Below are positions 44,344 through 53,110 of a DNA stretch of 64,000 nucleotides, piece by piece. A program made the position numbers and the translations under genes. This stretch comes from Betaproteobacteria bacterium. Its GTDB lineage: Bacteria > Pseudomonadota > Gammaproteobacteria > Burkholderiales > Eutrophovitaceae. Numbering within the stretch: position 1 is the stretch's first letter; each line of letters begins with the position of its first letter. The stretch spans positions 2,650,372 through 2,714,371 of the forward strand of contig CP070643.1 of NCBI GenBank assembly GCA_020354125.1. Reading direction: 5' to 3'. The notes under the pieces were generated by a model that saw nothing but the letters and a program-made list of their open reading frames with translations, had not been told where the DNA came from and did not search any database.

Positions 44344-44391
44344 TCAGAGATCGAACAGTGCATCAAGTTTTGCTGCACAGATAAAGTCGTT
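44309..44391 (-). promoter_or_regulatory. Inverted repeat spanning the phhB 3' end
   Basis: AACGACTTTATCTGT (44309-44323) is the perfect reverse complement of ACAGATAAAGTCGTT (44377-44391), which lies inside phhB and encodes part of ENDFICAA. The 53-nt loop contains the phhB stop and further self-complementary sequence. On the phhB transcript this could fold into a large 3' hairpin covering the stop codon. There is no T-run, so a classical terminator is unlikely. Confidence 0.55.
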
Positions 44392-44685
44392 CTCACTAAT
44401 CCCCTTGATTGCGTGGGTCATGTAGGCGACTTCGCATTTGTTGTAGCCGACCGTGATGTCAGGATGATGGTCTTCGCGGTGGGAGATCCACGCTGTGGCG
44501 TTGACGAACGCCATCGTCTGGTAGTAATCCTTGAAGTTGTAGGTCTTGCGGATCATCCCGTCGGTATAGGCCCAGCCTTCAACGCCCTTGAGCAGGTGGC
44601 CGATCTGCACCTCGGTCATCGGATCAACGCCGCCCTCACAGGGTTTGCATTTTTTGCGCACCAGATCTTGTGCTGTCGTGCTCAT
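44344..44685 (-). CDS. phhB: 4a-hydroxytetrahydrobiopterin dehydratase (pterin-4-alpha-carbinolamine dehydratase)
   Basis: The 113-residue protein has the PCD/DCoH core VEGWAYTDGMIRKTYNFKDYYQTMAFVNATAWISHREDHHPDITVGYNKCEVAYMTHAIKGIS, with the catalytic His residues in SHREDHHPD. It recycles the pterin cofactor used by phenylalanine hydroxylase, which is not in the window. The C-terminal extension ENDFICAAKLDALFDL is partly copied downstream (see the repeat). It follows the M48 peptidase gene by 33 bp in the same direction. Confidence 0.94.
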   Translation of the reverse strand: MSTTAQDLVRKKCKPCEGGVDPMTEVQIGHLLKGVEGWAYTDGMIRKTYNFKDYYQTMAFVNATAWISHREDHHPDITVGYNKCEVAYMTHAIKGISENDFICAAKLDALFDL

Positions 44686-44718
44686 GTCGAGAGTCCCCTC
44701 CGGTTCACGTTGGGCCCG

Positions 44719-45969
44719 TTAGACCCTTGATAATTCTTGTAGCCGCGCAATGCGCACTGCGGCCGGCGGATGCGAGTCGTAGAACGCCGAATGCAACGGG
44801 TCAGGCGTCAGTGTTGAGGCGTTGTCCTTGTAGAGTTTGACCAGGGCGCGCACCAGGTCATGCGCTGGTGCATGCTCAGCCGCGTAGGCGTCGGCTTCGA
44901 ACTCATTCTTGCGCAAGTAAGCCGCAAGCAGCGGGCGCAGGAAAAAGAGGAACGCCGGCACGACCAGATAGAAAACGGTCAACACCAAAGCGTCCGGCGC
45001 CGGAAACGAGATGTTCAGACCGGTGAACAGCCATGAGGTGTTCTTTGCCACGCCGAGCAGCCAGAAAAACACAAAACCGAGCACGGCAAACATGCCAGTC
45101 AGCTTGAGAACATGGCGCAACTTGAAATGTCCGAGTTCATGAGCAAGGACTGCTTCGACTTCAGGACCGTCGTGGCGCTCGACCAGTGTGTCGAAGAACA
45201 CGATGCGTTTTGATTTGCCAAAGCCGGTGAAATAGGCGTTACCGTGACTGCTGCGTTTGCTGCCGTCCATTACGAACAGCCCCTTGGACTGAAAACCGCA
45301 GCGTTTGAGAAGCGCCTCGATGCGCTGCTTCAGATCCTGGTTTTCCAGCGGCGAGAACTTGTTGAACAGCGGAGCAATGACCGTCGGTGAAATGAACTGA
45401 ACAAATAGCCAGAAAGCGACTCCGGCCAGCCAGGCATACAGCCACCAGTTGTCACCGGCGGCACCCATCAGCCACAGAAGAATCGCCAGGAACGGCAACC
45501 CCAGCACTGCGGAAACGAGCAAACTGACAATGAAATCCTTCACGAACAGGCCGCCTGTCATCTTGTTGAAGCCGAACTTTTCTTCGATGACAAAGGTACG
45601 GTACAGATCGAAAGGGATGTCGATGACTGCCATCAGCAAGCCGAGATAGGCAAAGAATAGAACGCCGCGAGCAAGTTCATTGCTCAAGGAATAACCGGTC
45701 AGGTCGTAGAGCCACTGCAGCAGACCGCCAAACGTAAGCACCAGTAACACGGCGGCATTGAAAGCAATGCCCAGCATCGAGAAGCGTGACTTCGCCACGG
45801 TGTAATCGGCGGCCTTCTGGTGCGCGTCCAGCGGCATTTCGGCGGAGAAAGCCGCGGGCACACTGGCACGATGCGCGCTCACATGGCTGATGTGGCGCCG
45901 TGTCAGCCACAGCCGGGTCACGGCGGCGATGATCACCGCCAGCAGAAACAGTATCGAAAAAGTATTCAT
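44719..45969 (-). CDS. M48 family metallopeptidase (Ste24-like)
   Basis: The 416-residue multi-pass membrane protease has the zinc motif HELGH (277-281) and the third ligand Glu in LRKNEFEADAYA. The sequence DIPFDLYRTFVIEEKFGFNKMT before the active site is typical of the CAAX-protease-1 (Ste24) N-terminal domain. It probably degrades or processes membrane proteins with its catalytic site in or near the membrane. It is divergent from orn and upstream of phhB. Confidence 0.93.
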   Translation of the reverse strand: MNTFSILFLLAVIIAAVTRLWLTRRHISHVSAHRASVPAAFSAEMPLDAHQKAADYTVAKSRFSMLGIAFNAAVLLVLTFGGLLQWLYDLTGYSLSNELARGVLFFAYLGLLMAVIDIPFDLYRTFVIEEKFGFNKMTGGLFVKDFIVSLLVSAVLGLPFLAILLWLMGAAGDNWWLYAWLAGVAFWLFVQFISPTVIAPLFNKFSPLENQDLKQRIEALLKRCGFQSKGLFVMDGSKRSSHGNAYFTGFGKSKRIVFFDTLVERHDGPEVEAVLAHELGHFKLRHVLKLTGMFAVLGFVFFWLLGVAKNTSWLFTGLNISFPAPDALVLTVFYLVVPAFLFFLRPLLAAYLRKNEFEADAYAAEHAPAHDLVRALVKLYKDNASTLTPDPLHSAFYDSHPPAAVRIARLQELSRV

Positions 45970-46047
45970 CGGTCGTTATCGCAATTGGGTATTCGTACGC
46001 GTTATGACAGAATATCCTAATGAAAATTCGTCAAAAAAATCGATAGT

Positions 46048-46053
46048 TATAAT
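46048..46053 (+). promoter_or_regulatory. Candidate -10 box of orn
   Basis: TATAAT lies 18 bp before the orn ATG in an AT-rich stretch, implying a very short leader and no ribosome site. The -35 at 17-bp spacing is poor (AATTCG). Confidence 0.4.
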
Positions 46054-46071
46054 CATTAAATTTCATCTTTT

Positions 46072-46626
46072 ATGGCTCAAGACACCAAAAGCTCTGACAA
46101 TCTGATCTGGCTGGACATGGAGATGACCGGCTTGAATCCGGAACGCGATCGCATCATTGAGATCGCAGTAGTGATTACGGACTCGCAATTGGAGAGGGTG
46201 GCCGAGTCCCCGGTCCTGGTCGTACATCAGCCCGATCGGATTCTTGACACAATGGATGACTGGAACAAGGCGACGCATGCGCGTTCCGGTCTGGTCGACA
46301 AGGTCAAGGCTTCTCGCCTCGATGAGGCGAAGGTGGAAGAGCAGATGCTTGCGTTCCTCGATCAGTATGTCCCGGCCAACACGTCGCCTTTATGTGGCAA
46401 CTCAATCTGTCAGGATCGGCGTTTTTTGGCGCGCTGGATGCCACGGCTCGAACAGCATTTCCACTATCGGAACCTGGACGTGTCTACGTTGAAAGAATTG
46501 GCAAAGCGCTGGAAGCCCGAGATCATGTCCGGGATTGTAAAACACGGCAAGCATGAGGCGCTCGCCGACATCTACGAATCGATTGAGGAAATGAAATATT
46601 ACCGGGCCAATTTTCTTCGGACCTGA
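46072..46626 (+). CDS. orn: Oligoribonuclease
   Basis: The 184-residue DEDDh exonuclease has [24 protein letters not shown] (first Asp-Glu pair at residues 15 and 17), [25 protein letters not shown] and the C-terminal [18 protein letters not shown], with the catalytic His and last Asp. It degrades 2-5-nt RNA and pGpG. The start ATG has no visible ribosome site. The length matches the family. Confidence 0.96.
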   Translation: MAQDTKSSDNLIWLDMEMTGLNPERDRIIEIAVVITDSQLERVAESPVLVVHQPDRILDTMDDWNKATHARSGLVDKVKASRLDEAKVEEQMLAFLDQYVPANTSPLCGNSICQDRRFLARWMPRLEQHFHYRNLDVSTLKELAKRWKPEIMSGIVKHGKHEALADIYESIEEMKYYRANFLRT

Positions 46627-46696
46627 TTTCCTTTTTCGGAGGCTTCGCCTCTAGGTTTGCGAGGCGACACAAAACTAGCCGACGCTGTCTTTCACG

Positions 46697-46788
46697 CCAG
46701 CGCGATCTCGTCAGCGATCCCAGGACGATCTCGCTAATTAGTCCAGGGTGATTTCACCAATTACTCCAAGGCGATCTCGCTAATTATT
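46697..46788. repeat. 23-bp tandem repeats continuing from the end of the DUF6494 gene
   Basis: Four consecutive 23-bp units at 46697, 46720, 46743 and 46766 begin CCAGCGCGATCTCG, CCAGGACGATCTCG, CCAGGGTGATTTCA and CCAAGGCGATCTCG. The next unit is the coding end of the DUF6494 gene (CCAAGGCGATTTCGCC), so its last codons and stop (G-E-I-A-L-E-stop) are echoed by degenerate copies reading S/G-E-I-A/T/V-L-E/D-stop on the minus strand. Each unit also has a GCGA..TCGC-like small palindrome. The copies lie between orn and this gene. Confidence 0.9.
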
Positions 46789-46990
46789 CCAAGGCGATTT
46801 CGCCGTCAAAATCAACATCCAGTCCAAGCGAAGGGATGGTCAGTTTCATCGACACCGGCAGCGTTTCGACGCCCTGAAGCTTGTTGTCGGCTAGGGCTTT
46901 TGCAACCACCTGTTCGATTTCGCGCTGCGAGCCGACACCTGTCATCTTGAGAAACTTCCTTATACTCATGTTGAAATTGTCTTCGTTCAT
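46784..46990 (-). CDS. DUF6494 family small protein
   Basis: The 68-residue protein is NEDNFNMSIRKFLKMTGVGSQREIEQVVAKALADNKLQG, then LPVSMKLTIPSLGLDVDFDGEIALE. The pattern of NMSIRKFLK..GV.SQREIE and the ending G.IALE corresponds to the family I recall as DUF6494. The N-terminal half looks helix-turn-helix-like, but the function is unknown. Its start overlaps the pgi stop by one base (TAATG), so it is probably translated by coupling from pgi. Its end is the template of the 23-bp repeats. Confidence 0.85.
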   Translation of the reverse strand: MNEDNFNMSIRKFLKMTGVGSQREIEQVVAKALADNKLQGVETLPVSMKLTIPSLGLDVDFDGEIALE

Positions 46991-48648
46991 TATTTCCCCC
47001 TTATTGCACAGATTCTATTGATCATGGCCACGGTCGATTGATCATGGTCGGGCGAAGCGCGACCCGCGCGCAAGTCATTCAAGACCTCCTTCGCCAGGCC
47101 CTTGCCAAGTTCTACGCCCCACTGATCGAACGAATTGATATTCCAGATTGCCCCTTGGGCGAATACCTTGTGCTCGTAGAGTGCGACGAGCGCGCCAACC
47201 GAGTGCGCATCGAGCCGCTCCATGAGAATGGTATTGCTCGGACGATTCCCTGGAAAACTACGGTGCGCAGCCAGTCGTTGCGCTTCCTGGCCATCGATTC
47301 CTCGCGCATGCAGCTCTTCCAGCACCTCTTCTTTGGCTCGCCCGCGCAATAGAGCCTCTGACTGGGCGATGCAATTGGCGAGCAGAATCTCGTGATGCTC
47401 CGCCATGTCCCACTCGCTTTTTGCGGCGACGATGAAATCGCACGGCGTGACCTGGGTGCCTTGGTGCAGGTGCTGAAAAAACGCATGCTGACCGTTGGTT
47501 CCGGGTGCTCCCCAGATAATCGGCCCGGTGGTGTATTCGACCGTGCCGCCAGCCCGATCGATTCTCTTGCCGTTGCTCTCCATGTCGAGCTGTTGCAAAT
47601 GCATCGGAAACCATGACAGATCTTGCGCGTAGGGGAGCACCGCGTGCGTCGGCAAGTCCAGAAAGTTGGCGTGCCAAATGCCGATGAGGGCCAGCAGTAG
47701 CGGCATATTGCTCTCTGGGGGCGCGTTGAGGAAGTGCTCATCCATGGCGTGCGCACCGGCAAGGAGTCGTTCGAATTGCTCGAAGCCAACCGCCAGGGCG
47801 ATTGGCAGACCGATTGCCGACCAAAGGGAATAGCGTCCCCCTACCCAGTCCCAGAAGCCGAATACCCGTTCCGGGGAGATGCCGAATCCGGCGGTTTCAT
47901 TGAGATTGGTGGAGGCCGCCGCGAAGTGCTGCCCGACGACGCTGTTCTGGGATTCCGCTCCGCTCAGATTAGTGAGTAGCCACTCGCGAGCAGACCGTGC
48001 ATTCGTCATGGTTTCTTGCGTCGTGAAGGTTTTCGACGAGACGATAAACAGAGTCGTTTCGGGATCCAGGTCAGCAAGTGTGGCGGCCAGGTGGGCGCCA
48101 TCGACATTGGACACGAAGTGGACCCGAGGGCCACCGTGCGCAAGTGGCCGCAGTGCACTGCAGACAGTCAATGGACCCAGATCAGAACCACCGATCCCGA
48201 TGTTGACAGCGTCGGTAAATGCTTTGCCGGTGGCGCCGCGCAACTTTCCGTTTCGCACCGATTCTGAAAACTCACCCAGTCGCTGCAGGATCGCCCTGAC
48301 GTCCGGCATCACGTCGCGACCATCGACGTGGATCGGGCGTTCCGATTGATTGCGCAAGGCAATATGCAATACCGGACGGTTTTCGGTGATATTGATGCGG
48401 CGTCCATCAAACATCGCCTGCATTTGCTCTGAGACGCCTGCGTCCATGGCCAGCGCCAGCAGCAATTGCAGTGTCTCGTCTGAGACCGGATTCTTTGAAT
48501 AGTCGAGAAACAGGCCGGCGGCTTCCAGACAGTAGCGTTCGGCGCGTTGCGGGTCGCTTGCAAACAGGTTCACGATGTCGCGCGCCTGTGGAAGTGCCGC
48601 GTGTGCTTTGAGGTCTTTCCAGGTTTTTCGGTCGGTTAGGCGGGCCAT
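46990..48648 (-). CDS. pgi: Glucose-6-phosphate isomerase
   Basis: The 552-residue protein has the two PGI signatures: VNIGIGGSDLGPLTVCSALRPLA followed by the fold of DGAHLAATLADLDPETTLFIVSSKTFTTQETMTNARSAREWL, and the late SFDQWGVELGKGLAKEVLNDL. It interconverts glucose-6-phosphate and fructose-6-phosphate. The length is typical of betaproteobacteria. The stop overlaps the DUF6494 start. It is followed by no other glycolytic gene here. Confidence 0.96.
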   Translation of the reverse strand: MARLTDRKTWKDLKAHAALPQARDIVNLFASDPQRAERYCLEAAGLFLDYSKNPVSDETLQLLLALAMDAGVSEQMQAMFDGRRINITENRPVLHIALRNQSERPIHVDGRDVMPDVRAILQRLGEFSESVRNGKLRGATGKAFTDAVNIGIGGSDLGPLTVCSALRPLAHGGPRVHFVSNVDGAHLAATLADLDPETTLFIVSSKTFTTQETMTNARSAREWLLTNLSGAESQNSVVGQHFAAASTNLNETAGFGISPERVFGFWDWVGGRYSLWSAIGLPIALAVGFEQFERLLAGAHAMDEHFLNAPPESNMPLLLALIGIWHANFLDLPTHAVLPYAQDLSWFPMHLQQLDMESNGKRIDRAGGTVEYTTGPIIWGAPGTNGQHAFFQHLHQGTQVTPCDFIVAAKSEWDMAEHHEILLANCIAQSEALLRGRAKEEVLEELHARGIDGQEAQRLAAHRSFPGNRPSNTILMERLDAHSVGALVALYEHKVFAQGAIWNINSFDQWGVELGKGLAKEVLNDLRAGRASPDHDQSTVAMINRICAIRGK

Positions 48649-48762
48649 GAATGCGGGATTAGCGACTCAAGAAGTCTGTTTGGTCGACGTTTCACTACAA
48701 AGTCGATTTTAAGCGTTAACTGCGGGTGCAACTGAAAGTCCCGGAACTTGGCCGCGGATAAC

Positions 48763-48798
48763 AAAAAAAGCCCCCGGATCGCTCCGGAGGCTTTTTTC
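48763..48798 (-). terminator. Rho-independent terminator of the phasin gene
   Basis: A stem GCCCCCGGA/TCCGGAGGC with loop TCGC (one mismatch) is flanked by A7 on the left and T6 on the right, so it can work in both directions. It lies 25-60 bp after the phasin stop on the minus strand, upstream of pgi. Confidence 0.9.
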
Positions 48799-48822
48799 GG
48801 GGTTACAGCGCTGATCAGGTGC

Positions 48823-49356
48823 TTAGGCCGCCGATTTCTTCTTCGATGAGGTCGGGCGCACCGTGCTGACCGTGGCGGAGGTCACTTCCTGAACCTGCTT
48901 GCTGGCCTTGGAAATGGCGTCATAGGTCTGATTGGCTGCGGCAACTGCCGACTTCATCGCAGCGACTGCCATATCGGAGCCGGCCGGTGCATTCTTCTCG
49001 GCTTGATCAAGGCCCGATACGATGATCTTGTTGACCTCAGTCATTTTGGCTTCGACGATCTTGCTGAACTCGTTCTGTGCCTCGCTCATGATGTCGTAGC
49101 TGTCCTTCATGTAAGCGGCGATGGCGTCGAAGGTCGGTTGCGCGAGCTGCGACTGCAAAGCGGTCATGGACTGAACGTCCTTGGCTTCGGCCATCGATTT
49201 GCTATTCTCTGTCGCGCTTGAAATCGCAGACTTGATGGCGCCAACGTTGAGGTCCATGGTTTTTTCCGCAGCCGTTGCTGCGATGTTGGCCAAGGCGACT
49301 GTCGTCGCCATATTCTCTTTCTGTGCTGCGGTCATCTGCTCCATAATTGTCGACAT
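48823..49356 (-). CDS. Phasin family protein
   Basis: The 177-residue protein starts at ATG 49356 with AGGAGG four bases upstream; longer frames are spurious. It is an Ala/Ser/Thr/Lys-rich helical protein: MSTIMEQMTAAQKENMATTVALANIAATAAEKTMDLNV, then QPTFDAIAAYMKDSYDIMSEAQNEFSKIVEAK and a Lys-rich tail RPTSSKKKSAA. This is the phasin_2 type that coats polyhydroxyalkanoate granules, with a possible DNA-interacting basic tail. It has a strong promoter (49458-49485) and a strong terminator, as expected of an abundant monocistronic protein. PhaM and thiolase genes in the window fit this. Confidence 0.9.
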   Translation of the reverse strand: MSTIMEQMTAAQKENMATTVALANIAATAAEKTMDLNVGAIKSAISSATENSKSMAEAKDVQSMTALQSQLAQPTFDAIAAYMKDSYDIMSEAQNEFSKIVEAKMTEVNKIIVSGLDQAEKNAPAGSDMAVAAMKSAVAAANQTYDAISKASKQVQEVTSATVSTVRPTSSKKKSAA

Positions 49357-49457
49357 ATAACCTCCTGAAATGTAGAAAAACAACTCTATAAAGCCGGACT
49401 CCGATGCCAAGGACCCCGTGCGGAAACTGGTTTTGTGCGTTGCACAAACAGGAGCGA

Positions 49458-49485
49458 ATTGTACCCCTAATGAGAGCGTTGTCAA
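49458..49485 (-). promoter_or_regulatory. Sigma-70 promoter of the phasin gene
   Basis: On the minus strand TTGACA (49485-49480) and TACAAT (49463-49458) are separated by 16 bp. The transcript would start near 49451, leaving a leader of about 95 nt before ATG 49356. It is the best promoter match in the window. Confidence 0.78.
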
Positions 49486-49564
49486 TAGGCGACGGTGATT
49501 TTCTTGAGACTGGGACGAGATAATTACACTAGTATTAACAAATAGTTAAGCATTTGTTTCTTAA

Positions 49565-50317
49565 ATGAACGCATATCGTTATGCTTTGAAAGCGCTTCGA
49601 GGTGCGCTGCGCAATACCTTTCATCCGGCGATTTTGGGCGTGATGCTGCTTCCTGGTGTTGCGGCTGTGCTGGTCTGGGCCGGTCTGTCGTGGTGGTTCT
49701 GGGACAGCTGGAGCGGTGCGATTGAATCGACATTGATCAATCTGACCAGTGAAGGGTGGTTAGCGCGCTTGAACACCGAGCGCTTCGCCGGTTTTGCCGC
49801 TGGTTTGCTTTTGTTGTTGCTGATCGCGCCGGCTGTGTTGGCAACGGCGATGCTGTTATCGGCGATCTTTGCCATGCCGGTGCTTGTGTCGCACGTTGCG
49901 CGTCGGGAGTTCCCCACCCTCGAGCGGCGCGCCGGCGGTACCTTTGTCGGCAGCATTGTCAACGCCGTGTCAGCGGTGGCGGCGTTCGCGCTGCTATGGC
50001 TGGTGACACTGCCGTTGTGGCTGTTTCTCGGGCCGCTGGCGGTAGTGCTGCCGTGGGCGTTGTCGGCCTATCTCAATCAGCGCTTGTTCCGCTACGACGC
50101 GCTTTCCGAACATGCTGACCCGCAGGAAATGCGGCGGGTCTTTACCGAACGTTTTTCCGACCTGTTCGTGCTCGGATTAATGACCGGGCTGCTTTATTTC
50201 GTCCCGTTCATCAATCTGATTGCTCCGGTGTTCTCGGCGCTTGCGTTTACTTACCTGTGCCTCGATGAGCTATCCCGCTTGCGCGGCGCAGAACAGGCTC
50301 CGACGACAGCGACTTAG
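49565..50317 (+). CDS. EI24/CysZ-like membrane protein
   Basis: The 250-residue protein has several membrane segments (FHPAILGVMLLPGVAAVLVWAGLSWWFW; GFAAGLLLLLLIAPAVLATAMLLSAIFAMPVL; VSAVAAFALLWLVTLPLWLFLGPLAVVLPWAL; LGLMTGLLYFVPFINLIAPVFSALAFTYL). The last pattern (FVPFINLIAPVFSALAFTYLCLDEL) is typical of the EI24 domain family shared with the sulfate permease CysZ. The substrate, if any, is unknown. It is divergent from the phasin gene, and its short upstream leader has no visible ribosome site. Confidence 0.86.
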   Translation: MNAYRYALKALRGALRNTFHPAILGVMLLPGVAAVLVWAGLSWWFWDSWSGAIESTLINLTSEGWLARLNTERFAGFAAGLLLLLLIAPAVLATAMLLSAIFAMPVLVSHVARREFPTLERRAGGTFVGSIVNAVSAVAAFALLWLVTLPLWLFLGPLAVVLPWALSAYLNQRLFRYDALSEHADPQEMRRVFTERFSDLFVLGLMTGLLYFVPFINLIAPVFSALAFTYLCLDELSRLRGAEQAPTTAT

Positions 50318-50386
50318 CGGAGTTGTGCCTGTAAACGAACGCGCAGTCAGGCGCCAGGGTGAAATCGCGCTGGAATCTTTGCGGAC

Positions 50387-51574
50387 TCAGATACGCTCGT
50401 AGATCGCGGCAATACCCTGACCACCGCCGATACACATGGTGGCAAGCGCGTACTTGCCGCCGATGCGCTGCAATTCGTAGAGCGCTTTGATGCTGATGAT
50501 GCAGCCGGTGGCACCGACGGGATGCCCCAGCGCGACGGCGCCGCCGTTGGGATTGGTTCTTTCCAGGTTGAATCCGAGGTCCTTGCCCACAGCGCAGGCC
50601 TGGGCTGCAAACGCTTCGTTCGACTCGACCACATCCATGTCGCTGACTTTCAGCCCCGCTTTGTTCATGGCGTGCTTTACCGCCGGTATCGGGCCGAGCC
50701 CCATTACGCGCGGATCGACGCCGGCATGGCCGTAAGCAACCAGTCGTGCCAGCGGCTGGATTCCACGCTTTTCAGCGACGCTCCGTTCCATTAGTACCAC
50801 CGCGGCGGCTCCGTCGTTGATACCGGAGGCATTACCGGCCGTTACCGTGCCATCCTTCTTGAATACCGGGCGCAGTTTGGCGAGGTTATCTCGCGAAACA
50901 TCAGTGCGTACGTGTTCATCGGTATCGAATACACGTGTCTCTTTGCGTTGTTTTACCTCGATCGGCAGGATTTGATCCTTGAACCAACCGTTGGCAATCG
51001 CGTTGGCGGCGCGCTTGTGGGATTCGAGCGCGAATGCGTCCTGGTCGCCTCTGGTCAGGCCATATTGTTCTGCCACGTTCTCGGCAGTCACCCCCATGTG
51101 CATGCCTTCGAATGGGTCCGACAGGGCGCCGATCAGTGAATCAACAATGACCTGATCGCCCATTTTTGTTCCCCATCGGGCGGTTGGAATCCAGTAATTC
51201 GAACGACTCATCGACTCAGCGCCGCCGGCCACGGCAATGTCGGCATCGCCCAGCGCAATGATTTGCGCTGCGCTGACAATCGCCTGCAAGCCGCTGCCAC
51301 ACAGCCGGTTCAATGTCAGCGCCGGCACTTCCTTGGGCAATCCAGCGTTGATGGCCGCAACGCGAGACAGGTACATGTCCTTTGTTTCGGTGTGTATCAC
51401 GTTACCGAAAACAACATGCCCCACTTCGTCCGGTGCAACGCTGGCGCGCAACAGCGCCTCTTTGACACAGCGTGCCGCCAGGTCAGTCGGTGCGAAATCC
51501 TTCAGCGACCCACCATAATCCCCAATTGCGGTTCGTACTCCCGCTGCCACGACTACTTCGCGTCCGTTAATCAT
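50387..51574 (-). CDS. Acetyl-CoA acyltransferase (thiolase)
   Basis: The 395-residue thiolase has the active-site Cys in LCGSGLQA (Cys92), the substrate-binding NVAEQYGLTRGDQDAFALES, FAAQACAVGKDLGF, the catalytic His in GGAVALGHPVGATG and the second Cys in CIGGGQG near the end. It condenses two acetyl-CoA or cleaves 3-ketoacyl-CoA. Its sequence resembles the PhaA/BktB type. It lies 139 bp downstream of a second thiolase in the same direction. Confidence 0.93.
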   Translation of the reverse strand: MINGREVVVAAGVRTAIGDYGGSLKDFAPTDLAARCVKEALLRASVAPDEVGHVVFGNVIHTETKDMYLSRVAAINAGLPKEVPALTLNRLCGSGLQAIVSAAQIIALGDADIAVAGGAESMSRSNYWIPTARWGTKMGDQVIVDSLIGALSDPFEGMHMGVTAENVAEQYGLTRGDQDAFALESHKRAANAIANGWFKDQILPIEVKQRKETRVFDTDEHVRTDVSRDNLAKLRPVFKKDGTVTAGNASGINDGAAAVVLMERSVAEKRGIQPLARLVAYGHAGVDPRVMGLGPIPAVKHAMNKAGLKVSDMDVVESNEAFAAQACAVGKDLGFNLERTNPNGGAVALGHPVGATGCIISIKALYELQRIGGKYALATMCIGGGQGIAAIYERI

Positions 51575-51666
51575 TCAATCGCTCCTCTCGGAATACTCGG
51601 GTTTAAGCTCGATACCGCCGTCGCGCTTCTGATTTTGAGCGTTGACAACGGCAGATGAGCCTGAAC

Positions 51667-51726
51667 GGTTATCTCTCCAGTGTTTATCGCGCCAGTTCCT
51701 ATCGCTGCGATTCTTATCTTTCGACA
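51667..51726. repeat. 15-bp tandem repeat including the phaA-like stop codon
   Basis: TATC occurs at 51670, 51685, 51700 and 51715, exactly 15 bp apart, within units reading GGTTATCTCTCCAGT, GTTTATCGCGCCAGT, TCCTATCGCTGCGAT and TCTTATCTTTCGACA. The last unit contains the phaA-like stop (51714-51716 on the minus strand) and its last codons. The units are degenerate (about 60-80% alike), so their common origin is likely but not certain. Confidence 0.62.
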
Positions 51727-52889
51727 GCAAGCGCGACGCCCATACCGCCGCCGATGCACAACGAAGCGAGACCTTTTTTCGCATCGCGTTTGACCATTTC
51801 GTGCAACAGGGTCACCAGAACCCGGCAGCCAGAGGCGCCGATGGGATGTCCCAGCGCAATGGCGCCGCCATTGACGTTGACCTTTTCGACATCCCAGCCC
51901 ATATCGCGGTTGACCGCAATTGCCTGCGCTGCAAATGCCTCATTGATCTCGAGCAGATCGAGATCTGACACATCCCAGCCGGCTTTTTTCAGGCACAAGC
52001 GACTCGCCGGAATCGGCCCAGTGCCCATGATGGCTGGATCAACGCCGGCAGAAGAATAAGCTTTGATTCGCGCGATCGGCTCGAGTCCGAGTTCGTCTGC
52101 CTTGCTGGCCGACATCATCATCACGGCAGCAGCGCCGTCATTGATGCCCGATGCATTACCGGCCGTGACGCTGCCATCTTTTTGGAAGGCCGGCTTTAAC
52201 TTTGCCAACGACTCAGCTGTGGTGCCATGCCGCGGGAACTCGTCGGTGTCAAAAACGATGTCACCCTTGCGCGTCGAAATGGTGAGCGGTGCGATCTCGT
52301 CGTTGAACCTGCCGGCTTTTTGCGCTGCTTCGGCCTTTTGCTGCGAGGCGGCGGCAAACGCGTCCTGCTCTTCACGCGACACGCCCCACTTGTTCGCTAC
52401 GTTCTCTGCCGTATTACCCATGTGATACTGGTTATAGACGTCCCACAAGCCGTCAACGATCATGGTGTCGATCAGTTTGCCGTCACCCATGCGGATGCCG
52501 TCGCGCGCACCGAACACGGCATGCGGGGCGATACTCATGTTCTCCTGACCGCCGGCAATCACGCAGTCTGCGTCGCCCGCCTTGATTGCCTGTGCCGCGA
52601 GATGTGTTGCCTTCAGACCCGAACCACAGACCTTGTTCAACGTCATCGCCGGTACCATGTCCGGCAGGCCGGATTTGATCGCTGCCTGACGTGCCGGGTT
52701 CTGGCCGGCGCCGGCGGTGAGAACCTGACCCAGAATGACTTCTGATACCTGGTCTCCCTTCACGCCGCTGCGTTCGAGCAGTTCCTTGATGATGTGCGCA
52801 CCCAGTTCGGATGCAGGTGTCTTGGCAAGTGTGCCGCCGAATTTCCCGATCGGGGTGCGAAGCGCACCGACGATGACCACGTCGTTCAT
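51714..52889 (-). CDS. phaA: Acetyl-CoA acetyltransferase, PhaA type
   Basis: The 391-residue thiolase has [18 protein letters not shown] (Cys88), [40 protein letters not shown], the His in [25 protein letters not shown], and [13 protein letters not shown] at the C-terminus. These match biosynthetic thiolases that make acetoacetyl-CoA for polyhydroxybutyrate. The name phaA is used on sequence similarity; it could equally be atoB. The PHA synthase and acetoacetyl-CoA reductase are outside the window. Confidence 0.9.
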   Translation of the reverse strand: MNDVVIVGALRTPIGKFGGTLAKTPASELGAHIIKELLERSGVKGDQVSEVILGQVLTAGAGQNPARQAAIKSGLPDMVPAMTLNKVCGSGLKATHLAAQAIKAGDADCVIAGGQENMSIAPHAVFGARDGIRMGDGKLIDTMIVDGLWDVYNQYHMGNTAENVANKWGVSREEQDAFAAASQQKAEAAQKAGRFNDEIAPLTISTRKGDIVFDTDEFPRHGTTAESLAKLKPAFQKDGSVTAGNASGINDGAAAVMMMSASKADELGLEPIARIKAYSSAGVDPAIMGTGPIPASRLCLKKAGWDVSDLDLLEINEAFAAQAIAVNRDMGWDVEKVNVNGGAIALGHPIGASGCRVLVTLLHEMVKRDAKKGLASLCIGGGMGVALAVER

Positions 52890-53110
52890 GTCTGTTTCTC
52901 CCGCGTCAGTGTTATGGCACGCACGTTACTGAACATGCTGCGAGAGGGCAGCCGTGTTTCGCGCGCAAGAATAAACCCAATAGTCTACGCCTGTCTGGGA
53001 CCGCTTGTCGACTTCCATAGTGCGACGCACGATTTATTTTTTTCAATAAAACAATTAGATAAAGGATTTCTGCTGCATCTGCGCAGAGACTGTTTGGATA
53101 ATGGTCCCGG

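Noticed and set aside
44251..44730. Plus-strand open frame of 159 codons opposite phhB
   Set aside because: phhB on the minus strand has strong family motifs, and this frame is its antisense shadow.
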